The notes beneath the pieces were generated by a model, which had not been told where the DNA came from, made no database searches, and saw nothing but the letters and a program-made list of their open reading frames with translations. A DNA stretch of 15,981 nt, from positions 1 to 15,981 of the forward strand of contig JALOLN010000029.1 in NCBI GenBank assembly GCA_025455945.1, in the 5' to 3' direction. The stretch is from Actinomycetes bacterium. Its GTDB lineage: Bacteria > Actinomycetota > Actinomycetes > Prado026. This document shows, one piece after another, positions 1 to 6,392 of the stretch (the first letter of the stretch is position 1; each line of letters begins with the position of its first letter). The translations under genes and the position numbers were made by a program.

Positions 1-1758
1 CGCCCCCGTCGCCACGAACACCGTCCCCACCCCCGGGGAGAACGCCCCCGCCGACACCGCCGCCGCCGTCGCGTACCGGTCCGCCCCCCACCAGCGCACG
101 GCGGGCCCCGCCCGCGGGGTGCTTGCGACCCGAGGGGCGCTCGGCGGGCCTGCCCCGGCCGAGCTGCGGGCGACGACGTCGACGTGGTACGTCCGGCCGT
201 CCCTCAGCCCCGTCAGCGCGCAGGCCAGCCCGGCGGTCGAGCAGCTCGCAGCCACGGTGCCGCCGGCCGCCTGGGTGTGGGCGCGGGCGGTGTACTCGGT
301 GACCGGCGCTCCGCCGTCACTCGCGGGCGGCGTCCAGGTGACGTCGAGCGCACCGGGCTGCGGCGACACCGTGACCTGCTGCGGCGCGCCCGGCGCGACC
401 ACCGGCAGCGCGGCCCCCGCGTCCAGCAGCCCGGCCCCGCAGTCGGCGACGGAGCAGGACGCCTCTGCACGCGCGGAGCCGGTGAGCCGGGCCTCGACCT
501 GCGCCGGCGTCAGGCGGGGATCGACCGCCAGCATCAGCGCCACGGCCCCGGCCACGTGGGGGGCGGCCATGCTCGTGCCCTGCAAGTAGGCGTAGGCGGG
601 TGCGCCGGGCCCGGAGGTGCCGGTGTTCCGCGTCGAGAGCACACCCCCGCCCGTGCCGTACCCGCGGAAGTCCCCCCCGGGGGCGGCGAGGTCGATCGCC
701 CGGCCGTTGTTGGAGTAGGACGCCCGGTAGCCCTCCGGTCCGGTGGCGGCGACGGTGACGACGCGGGCGCAGTTCGCCGGGGTGTACCCGGACGCGGAGG
801 CGCCGTTGTTGCCGGCGGCCACGACGACGGTGGTCCCGGCGGCGACGGCGGCGTCGATGGCCTGCTGCAGCGACGCCGGGCAGCCGTCGGCCGCCGACCC
901 GGACAGCGACATGTTGATGACCTGAGCCGGCGTCGGGTTGGCCGGCACCCCCGGGACCGGCAGGCCGGCCGCCCAGCGCACGCCGGCCTCGATGTCGCTG
1001 AGGTAGCCCCCGCCCCTGCCGAGCACCCGCACCGGCTGGACGCGCGCACCCGGCGCCACCGAGGCGATGCCGACGCCGTTGTCGGAGGCGGCCGCCACGA
1101 TCCCCGTGACGTGCGTGCCGTGCCAGCTCGAGGCAGCCGTCCCCGTCCAGTCCCCCGGGTCGGTGGGGTCGGGGTCGCGGCCGTCCCCGTCAGCCGCGAC
1201 GGTCAGGTCGTCGATGAGGTCGTAGCCGTCGACCAGCTGCCCGGCCAGGTCCGGGTGCGCCGTGATCCCCGTGTCGAGGACGGCGACCACGGCGCCGGTG
1301 CCCGTCGTGCGCGCCCACGCCACCGGCGCCCTGGTCCCTGACTCGCCGATCAGCGCCCACTGGGAGGGCAGCATCGGGTCGTTCGGCGCGGTGGCCGACG
1401 CCGCGGTGAGGACGATGTCGGGCTCGGCGTACTCCACGCGCGGGTCGGCGGCCAGCTGGCTGGCGGCTCGCCGGGCGGTGTCGAGGTCGACCGGCCGCTC
1501 CAGGGCCACCGTCGTCACCCCGCCGCCCACAGCACGGCCGGGCCGCAGCCGGACGGCGGTCACGCCCCCGGCTCCGGTGACGCCGTCAGCGCCGGCCGCG
1601 GTCGCCCCGGGCCGGTACTTGACGAGGAGCCGGGTCACGAGCGCACCCGGTGCCGGCGGGTCCGGTGGAGCGGCCGCAGCCGACAGGCCGGGCCCGGCGA
1701 GTGCGAGTGCCAGCCCGACGAGCACGCCCAGGGCAGCCCCCCGCCCCCCCGCGGCCAC
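1..1758 (-). CDS. Secreted S8 (subtilisin-like) serine protease with FN3 and cell-wall-binding repeat, partial
   Basis: The gene starts at GTG 1758 and the frame stays open for 586 codons to the left edge, so the C-terminus is missing. Residues about 1-30 look like a Sec signal peptide: Arg-containing start, hydrophobic VLVGLALALAG, then an Ala-rich cleavage region. Residues about 40-120 resemble an inhibitor I9-type propeptide. The S8 catalytic triad is visible as Asp162 (AVLDTGI), His213 (HGTHVTG) and Ser396 (GTSMAAPHVAGA), with the oxyanion Asn in AAGNNG. Residues about 456-545 form a fibronectin type III domain (VTWTPPASDGG, then the end SSAGAGPPSAP). The last 33 residues (GADRYATAAAV, then GVGTVFVATGA) match the cell wall binding repeat 2 family, so more repeats probably follow outside the window. 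The protein is likely exported, matured and held at the cell wall. GTG follows the deaminase TGA directly, in the same frame and with only a weak ribosome site, so translation probably depends on reinitiation. Family call is firm; the substrate is unknown. Confidence 0.93.
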   Translation of the reverse strand, partial: MAAGGRGAALGVLVGLALALAGPGLSAAAAPPDPPAPGALVTRLLVKYRPGATAAGADGVTGAGGVTAVRLRPGRAVGGGVTTVALERPVDLDTARRAASQLAADPRVEYAEPDIVLTAASATAPNDPMLPSQWALIGESGTRAPVAWARTTGTGAVVAVLDTGITAHPDLAGQLVDGYDLIDDLTVAADGDGRDPDPTDPGDWTGTAASSWHGTHVTGIVAAASDNGVGIASVAPGARVQPVRVLGRGGGYLSDIEAGVRWAAGLPVPGVPANPTPAQVINMSLSGSAADGCPASLQQAIDAAVAAGTTVVVAAGNNGASASGYTPANCARVVTVAATGPEGYRASYSNNGRAIDLAAPGGDFRGYGTGGGVLSTRNTGTSGPGAPAYAYLQGTSMAAPHVAGAVALMLAVDPRLTPAQVEARLTGSARAEASCSVADCGAGLLDAGAALPVVAPGAPQQVTVSPQPGALDVTWTPPASDGGAPVTEYTARAHTQAAGGTVAASCSTAGLACALTGLRDGRTYHVDVVARSSAGAGPPSAPRVASTPRAGPAVRWWGADRYATAAAVSAGAFSPGVGTVFVATGA

Positions 1759-2340
1759 TCAGGGCCGTCCCGCGTTGTAGATCGGGCCCCCTGAGGCGGC
1801 GTAGTCGGTGAGGACGGCGGCGGCCTCGTCCCCCAGGACGCCGCAGACGACGGCGATCCCCCGGGCGCCGAGCTCACCCGCCCAGTCGGCCGGCTTGGGC
1901 CCCTCGTCGAAGCCGATGGCGATGGCGTTCGCCTCGCTGGCCCCGCACACCACGGACCGCACCCCGGACCACAACGCCGCGCCGATGCACATCACGCACG
2001 GCTCGACGCTGGTGACGAGCTCGGCGTCCGGCTGCCCGGGGGCACCGAGGTCGTAGGTGCCGGCGCTCAGCTGGGCCATCCCGAGCGCCATGACCTCCGC
2101 GTGCGCGCAGGAGAAGCCGAGCGGCACCACCCGGTTCACGCCCGCCCCCAGCAGCCGGCCCGAGGCCACGTCGACGACCACGGCCCCGAACGGCCCGCCG
2201 GTGCCCTGCCGGACGTTCTCCCGGGCCAGCTCGATGGCCAGGCGCATGCGGTCCGAGCGCTCCGGCAGCACGACGTCACCACGGAGGCGGTCGGTCAGCC
2301 ACCGCGGCAGGTCGAGGACGAGCGGGCCCTGCGCGTGCAT
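1759..2340 (-). CDS. Nucleoside/nucleobase deaminase (cytidine deaminase-like, zinc)
   Basis: This is a 193-residue member of the CMP/dCMP, guanine and tRNA-adenosine deaminase superfamily, which hydrolytically removes an amino group from a base using a zinc-bound water. The zinc site is complete: His80 and the proton-shuttling Glu82 in the HAE motif (SCAHAEVMAL), and Cys115 and Cys118 in EPCVMCIGA. The GGPFGAVVV strand (residues 48-56) is typical of guanine deaminase-like and TadA-like members. About 25 extra N-terminal residues (LPRWLTDRL) precede the usual core. ATG 2340 is supported by GAGAGG eight bases upstream. The gene lies head to head with pta, 57 bases away, and directly upstream of the protease. 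Motifs alone do not tell free-base (guanine or cytosine) deamination from another purine or pyrimidine substrate. A TadA role is less likely given the N-terminal extension and the divergence after the PCxxC motif. Confidence 0.9.
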   Translation of the reverse strand: MHAQGPLVLDLPRWLTDRLRGDVVLPERSDRMRLAIELARENVRQGTGGPFGAVVVDVASGRLLGAGVNRVVPLGFSCAHAEVMALGMAQLSAGTYDLGAPGQPDAELVTSVEPCVMCIGAALWSGVRSVVCGASEANAIAIGFDEGPKPADWAGELGARGIAVVCGVLGDEAAAVLTDYAASGGPIYNAGRP

Positions 2341-2348
2341 GGCGTCAG

Positions 2349-2354
2349 CCTCTC
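2349..2354 (-). promoter_or_regulatory. Ribosome binding site of the deaminase gene
   Basis: GAGAGG on the minus strand lies eight bases before ATG 2340 and supports that start. It touches the edge of the near-palindrome at 2353-2366. Confidence 0.55.
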
Positions 2355-2366
2355 ACCCCGGTGTGA
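2353..2366. repeat. 14-bp near-palindrome in the deaminase/pta divergent region
   Basis: TCACCCCGGTGTGA equals its own reverse complement at 12 of 14 positions. It lies between the divergent deaminase and pta starts and overlaps the candidate -35 of pta and the ribosome site of the deaminase. It could be an operator for either gene. That role is inferred only from position and symmetry, and short palindromes are common in GC-rich DNA. Confidence 0.3.
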
Positions 2367-2390
2367 CGGTCGCCGTCGATCCGACAGACT
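2362..2390 (+). promoter_or_regulatory. Candidate promoter of pta-ackA (leaderless)
   Basis: TGTGAC (2362-2367), a 17-base spacer and CAGACT (2385-2390) resemble -35 and -10 elements, followed by seven bases and then GTG 2398. This would start the transcript at or next to the start codon, which fits the weak ribosome binding site there. It is inferred from spacing; the -10 has C instead of T at its first position. Confidence 0.35.
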
Positions 2391-2397
2391 GACGGCC

Positions 2398-4479
2398 GTG
2401 ACCGATGCGCTCTACCTGACCGCCCTCGAGCCGGACAGTGGGAAGACCCTCGTCGCCCTCGGCGTCATGGACCTGCTCACCCGGGAGGTGCAGCGGGTCG
2501 GCTACTTCCGCCCGGTGTCCCGCGGTGCGGACGACCCGCGGGCGGCTCTGGTACGCGAGCGCTACCGGCTGGCCCAGCGGCTGGAGGACTCCTTCGGCAT
2601 CACCACGGCGCAGACCCGGTCGATCGCCGGGCCGGACGACATCACGGCGGCGGTGGACGTCGTCCTCTCCCGCTTCGAGGCCCTGGCCCGCGGCTGCGAC
2701 GTCGTCCTCGTCGAGGGCACCGACTACACGGGGGCCTCGGCCGCCTTCGAGTTCGAGATCAACGCCGCCGTGGCACGCAACCTGGGGACGCCGATGCTCG
2801 TCGTCGTCCGGGCCCGGGACCGCCGCCCGGTCGAGGTGGCCGGTGCGGTCCAGGCCGCCCGGGCGTCGCTCGACGCCCACGGCCTGCCGCTGCTCGGGTT
2901 CGTCGTCAACCGGGTCGACCCGCACGCCCTCGGCGAGGTCGCGGCCGCCGTCCCGGTCGGGCGCGAGCCGGTGTGGTGCGTCCCCGAGGACACCCGGCTG
3001 GCCCAGCCCACGCTGCGCGAGGTGGCCGAGGCGACCGGGGCGCGGCTGGTGGCGGGGGACGATGCCGACCTGGCCCGCGAGGTGGCGGCGGTGAAGGTCG
3101 GGGCGATGTCGCTGCCGAACCTGCTCGCGGGGCTGTCCCCCGACACCCTCGTCATCACCCCCGGTGACCGGGCGGACGTGGTCGTGGCCGCCTCGGCGGT
3201 GCGCTACTCCCGGGGGGCTCCCCAGGTCGTGGGCCTGCTGCTCACCGGTGGCTTCGAGCCGGAGCACTCCGTGCGGACGCTGCTGCATGGCCTCACCGAC
3301 GGGCACCCGCCGCTGCTCGTCTGCGACCACGACACCTACACCGCCGCGCAGCTGGTGGGCGATGCCCGCCCCACGATCACCGCCACGGACCAGCGCCGCA
3401 TCGACACCTGCCTCACGCTGTTCGGCGACCACGTCGACATCAGCGACCTCGCGCAGCGGATCGCGCTGACCCGCTCGGCCCACGTCACGCCGCTGATGTT
3501 CGAGCACCGGCTGCTCGACGCCGCCCGGGAGCGCCGGATGCGGATCGTGCTGCCGGAGGGCACCGACGACCGCATCCTCGAGGCGGCCGACCGCGTGCTG
3601 CGCCGGGAGATCGCCGACCTGACGATCCTCGGCGACCCGGCGGCGGTCACCGAGCGGGCCCGCCGGCTGGGCCTGGACCTCGCCGGCGCCACCCTGCTCG
3701 ACCCGGAGACCGAGCAGGTCCTGCGACAGGAGTACGCGGAGGAGCTGGCCCGGCTGCGCGCCGCCAAGGGCATGGCCCTGGACGCCGCCTGGGACGCCCT
3801 CGCCGACGTCAACACCTTCGGGGTCATGCTCGTCCACGCCGGCCGGGCCGACGGGATGGTCTCCGGCGCCGCCCACACCACCGCGGCCACGATCCGGCCG
3901 GCGCTGCAGGTCATCCGCAACGCCCCCGGCGTCAGCGTGGTCTCCAGCGTCTTCTTCATGGCCCTGGCCGACCGCGTGCTCGTCTACGGCGACTGCGCGG
4001 TCAACCCCGACCCGGACGCCGAGCAGCTGGCCGACATCGCGGTGTCGTCGGCGCGCACCGCCGCGGCGTTCGGGGTGGAGCCCTACGTGGCGATGCTGTC
4101 CTACTCGACCGGCAGCAGCGGCTCCGGCGACGACGTCGTCAAGGTGTCGGAGGCCACCCGGCTGGCCCGGCTGAAGGCGCCGGACCTGCCCATCGACGGC
4201 CCGATCCAGTACGACGCGGCGATCGACCCGCGGGTCGCGGCGAGCAAGATGCCCGGCTCCCCCGTCGCGGGCCGGGCCACGGTGTTCGTCTTCCCCGACC
4301 TCAACACCGGCAACAACACCTACAAGGCGGTGCAGCGCAGCGCCGGCGCCCTGGCCATCGGCCCGGTCATGCAGGGCCTGCGGCGTCCGGTCAACGACCT
4401 CTCCCGCGGCGCCACGGTGGCCGACATCGTCAACACCATCGCGATCACGGCCATCCAGGCCGCGCAGCTGGGGGCCTGA
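2398..4479 (+). CDS. pta: Phosphate acetyltransferase (long form)
   Basis: Phosphate acetyltransferase transfers an acetyl group between CoA and phosphate, giving acetyl phosphate for AckA. The 693 residues fit the long actinobacterial/enterobacterial form (E. coli Pta is 714). Three parts are visible. An N-terminal BioD-like P-loop domain (residues about 1-220) has the phosphate-loop variant ALEPDSGKT and VLVEGTDYTG. A DRTGG-type domain (about 225-345) contains VKVGAMS and VITPGDRADV. The catalytic PTA/PTB domain (about 364-693) contains RIVLPEGTDDRILEAA, VMLVHAGRADGMVSGA, AMLSYSTGSSGSG, KMPGSPVAGRATVFVFPDL, NTGNNTYKAVQR and the GPVMQGLRRPVNDLSRG signature. GTG 2398 is chosen because the protein then begins directly at the first strand of the P-loop domain (ALYLTALEP); the in-frame extension upstream runs antisense through the deaminase gene. 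The gene forms an operon with ackA, its stop overlapping the ackA start. The N-terminal domain is regulatory in E. coli Pta; that role is assumed here. Confidence 0.97.
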   Translation: MTDALYLTALEPDSGKTLVALGVMDLLTREVQRVGYFRPVSRGADDPRAALVRERYRLAQRLEDSFGITTAQTRSIAGPDDITAAVDVVLSRFEALARGCDVVLVEGTDYTGASAAFEFEINAAVARNLGTPMLVVVRARDRRPVEVAGAVQAARASLDAHGLPLLGFVVNRVDPHALGEVAAAVPVGREPVWCVPEDTRLAQPTLREVAEATGARLVAGDDADLAREVAAVKVGAMSLPNLLAGLSPDTLVITPGDRADVVVAASAVRYSRGAPQVVGLLLTGGFEPEHSVRTLLHGLTDGHPPLLVCDHDTYTAAQLVGDARPTITATDQRRIDTCLTLFGDHVDISDLAQRIALTRSAHVTPLMFEHRLLDAARERRMRIVLPEGTDDRILEAADRVLRREIADLTILGDPAAVTERARRLGLDLAGATLLDPETEQVLRQEYAEELARLRAAKGMALDAAWDALADVNTFGVMLVHAGRADGMVSGAAHTTAATIRPALQVIRNAPGVSVVSSVFFMALADRVLVYGDCAVNPDPDAEQLADIAVSSARTAAAFGVEPYVAMLSYSTGSSGSGDDVVKVSEATRLARLKAPDLPIDGPIQYDAAIDPRVAASKMPGSPVAGRATVFVFPDLNTGNNTYKAVQRSAGALAIGPVMQGLRRPVNDLSRGATVADIVNTIAITAIQAAQLGA

Positions 4480-5615
4480 TGCGCGTCCTCGTCGTCAACT
4501 CCGGCTCGTCGTCGCTGAAGTACCGGCTGCTGGACCTCGGCGCCGGGACGACGGTCGCCGGCGGGCTGGTCGAGCGCATCGGCGAGGCCGGCTCGGACGT
4601 CGCCGACCATGCGGCCGCCCTGGCCCTGGTGGTCACCCGGCTGCGGGACGACGGCGCCCTGGACGCCGGGGTGGACGCCGTCGGGCACCGGGTGGTCCAC
4701 GGCGGGGAGCGGTTCAGCGCGCCCGTCGTCGTCGACGACGCGGTCGCGGCGGCGGTCCGGGAGCTCGCGCCGCTGGCGCCGCTGCACAACCCGCCGAACC
4801 TGCTGGGCATCGAGGCGGCGCGGGCGGCGTTCCCCGGTGTCCCCCAGGTCGCCGTCTTCGACACGGCGTTCCACCAGTCCATGCCGCCGGCGGCGTACAC
4901 GTACGCGATCCCGCGGGACCTGGCCCGCCGGCACGGGATCCGCCGGTACGGCTTCCACGGCACCTCGCACCGCTACGTCGCGCGCGTCGCCGCCGGGGTG
5001 CTGGGGCGGCCCGCGGACGCCGTCGACCTGGTGACGCTGCACCTGGGCAACGGGGCCAGCGCCTGCGCCGTCCGGGCCGGCCGCAGCGTGGACACCTCGA
5101 TGGGGCTGTCGCCGCTGGAGGGCCTCGTCATGGGCACCCGGTCCGGCGACGTGGACCCGGCAGTGGTGTTCCACCTCGTCAGCGACGCCGGCCTCGCGCC
5201 GGACGAGGTCGACGGGCTGCTGAACCGGGCCAGCGGCCTGCGCGGCCTCGCCGGCGCGAACGACCTACGCGAGGTGCACCGGCGGGCGTCGTCCGGCGAC
5301 CGTGACGCGGCGCTGGCCCTGGACGTCTACGGGCACCGGCTGCGCAAGTACGTCGGCGCCTACCTCGCGGTGCTCGGGGGCGCGGACGCCGTCGTCTTCA
5401 CCGGCGGCGTCGGCGAGAACGACCCCGACGTCCGGCACCGGGCCGTGGGCGGGCTGGACCGGCTCGGCGTCGTCCTCGACGAGGCCGCCAACGCTGCGGT
5501 CCGCGGGCCCGGCCGTCCCGTCGACGTCGCGGCCGCCGGGTCGTCGTGCCGGGTCCTCGTCATCCCGACCGACGAGGAGCGCGAGATCGCCGAGCAGGCA
5601 GCCGGCCTGCTCTGA
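4479..5615 (+). CDS. ackA: Acetate kinase
   Basis: Acetate kinase converts acetyl phosphate and ADP to acetate and ATP, or runs in reverse for acetate uptake. It is a cytoplasmic member of the acetokinase/sugar kinase fold family. The 378 residues are slightly shorter than the usual 395-400. Recognisable segments are VLVVNSGSSSLKYRLL (nucleotide-binding start with Asn7), GHRVVHGG, VAVFDTAFHQSMP with catalytic Asp128, IRRYGFHGTSHRYVA, LHLGNGASACAV, DTSMGLSPLEGLVMGTRSGD and VFTGGVGENDPDVR. ATG 4479 shares its A with the TGA of pta (TGATG) and has a G-rich run just upstream, so translation is coupled and the two enzymes are made together. No internal damage is visible. The gene ends 129 bases before the end of a convergent membrane protein gene, with an inverted-repeat element in between. 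Confidence 0.98.
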   Translation: MRVLVVNSGSSSLKYRLLDLGAGTTVAGGLVERIGEAGSDVADHAAALALVVTRLRDDGALDAGVDAVGHRVVHGGERFSAPVVVDDAVAAAVRELAPLAPLHNPPNLLGIEAARAAFPGVPQVAVFDTAFHQSMPPAAYTYAIPRDLARRHGIRRYGFHGTSHRYVARVAAGVLGRPADAVDLVTLHLGNGASACAVRAGRSVDTSMGLSPLEGLVMGTRSGDVDPAVVFHLVSDAGLAPDEVDGLLNRASGLRGLAGANDLREVHRRASSGDRDAALALDVYGHRLRKYVGAYLAVLGGADAVVFTGGVGENDPDVRHRAVGGLDRLGVVLDEAANAAVRGPGRPVDVAAAGSSCRVLVIPTDEEREIAEQAAGLL

Positions 5616-5641
5616 CCAAGGCGGGCCCCTGCCGCCCACCA

Positions 5642-5725
5642 ACGATCACCTCCCCACCCCCTGTCGTGGTGACCCGCACCGCAGAACCCCTGCGCAGCCA
5701 CCACACAGTGCGGGCAGGTGATCGT
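5642..5725. repeat. Nested inverted repeats between convergent genes; candidate bidirectional terminator
   Basis: A perfect 10-base inverted repeat has arms ACGATCACCT (5642-5651) and AGGTGATCGT (5716-5725). Inside it is a perfect 7-base pair of arms, CCCGCAC (5673-5679) and GTGCGGG (5708-5714). The inner apex holds a further small GCAG/CTGC stem (5681-5693). The spacing is lopsided: 21 unpaired bases on the left between outer and inner stems and one on the right. Its place between the convergent ends of ackA and the membrane protein gene suggests termination in both directions. There is no U-tract, and a dispersed intergenic repeat is an alternative. Confidence 0.45.
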
Positions 5726-5744
5726 CAGCGGGTGAGGGCACGGG

Positions 5745-6320
5745 TCAGGGCAGGGTGCGGCCGGTCCGGGCCAGCACCCGCCGCCAGTCCACCCGGGCGA
5801 GCAGCACCAGGACGACGATCATGACTACCTGGACGGCGACGCCCCACGGGGAGAGCGCCGCGTCGACGAGGGCGTCCTGCAGGCTGTCCTCGGCCAGCGA
5901 GGCCGCACCCGAGTAGATCGAGAACGTGATGAGGCGGCCCGCGACGAACGCGGCGACCAGCGGCCGCAGCGGGACGCTGAGCAGCCCGGCCGCCTCGAAC
6001 AGCTGGTTCGACGGCAACGGCGCGACGAAGAACACCCCGACGCCGGCGGCGGCGCGGCGCCGGTCCCCCGTCAGGTAGTCCGAGGCCGCACCCAGGCTGG
6101 CCACCCGCTCGGGCGACATCCGGTGCCGCAGCAGCCGGGTCGCCGCCGCCAGCCCGTACCGGCCCAGCCCGGCGGAGACGGCGGCGACCGGCACGAGGAC
6201 GAGCGGCTCGAGGTCCCAGACGAGGGTGAACCAGACCACCACGATCCAGGTCGGTGGTGCGAACGCGGGCAGCAGGTTCAGGCCCATCACCACCGCGGCC
6301 ATCACCAGGTAGGGCTGCAC
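5745..6320 (-). CDS. Multi-pass membrane protein, possibly VTT/DedA-related
   Basis: This 191-residue integral membrane protein has about four to five hydrophobic segments, at residues about 3-18, 23-50, 90-110, 115-137 and 155-176. The pattern AAAGVGVFFVAPLPSNQLF followed by an AGLL segment and a Gly-Arg (VAGRLITFSIY) recalls the re-entrant proline loop and GR motif of the SNARE-associated/VTT (DedA) family. The middle stretch VPVAAVSAGLGRYGLAAA also fits that fold. The usual acidic residues of DedA transporters are not obvious, so the assignment is tentative. Start GTG 6320 is preceded by GGGAGGAG at a short distance; a GTG/ATG pair near 6305-6300 is an alternative. It is divergent from the ChoD-like oxidase gene and convergent with ackA. 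I cannot give a substrate. Confidence 0.75.
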   Translation of the reverse strand: MQPYLVMAAVVMGLNLLPAFAPPTWIVVVWFTLVWDLEPLVLVPVAAVSAGLGRYGLAAATRLLRHRMSPERVASLGAASDYLTGDRRRAAAGVGVFFVAPLPSNQLFEAAGLLSVPLRPLVAAFVAGRLITFSIYSGAASLAEDSLQDALVDAALSPWGVAVQVVMIVVLVLLARVDWRRVLARTGRTLP

Positions 6321-6379
6321 GACTCCTCCCGGACCCAGCCTGGCACCCGGACGGACGACGACGGCAGCGGTCGGAGGAC

Positions 6380-6385
6380 TACCGT
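6380..6385 (+). promoter_or_regulatory. Candidate -10 element of the oxidase/cyclase unit
   Basis: TACCGT fits the actinobacterial TANNNT -10 consensus and ends seven bases before GTG 6393, placing the transcription start at or beside the start codon. No clear -35 is seen. A GGAGGA lies at 6373-6378 but is 14 bases from GTG, too far for a normal ribosome site and upstream of the predicted transcript. Confidence 0.4.
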
Positions 6386-6392
6386 CGGCCCC

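Noticed and set aside
2101..2397. Upstream extension of the pta frame to position 2101
   Set aside because: It would overlap the deaminase gene antisense. The Pta fold starts naturally at GTG 2398.
2353..3876. Open frame of 507 codons on the minus strand inside pta
   Set aside because: Pta is complete and well conserved on the other strand. The antisense product has low-complexity composition and no motif.
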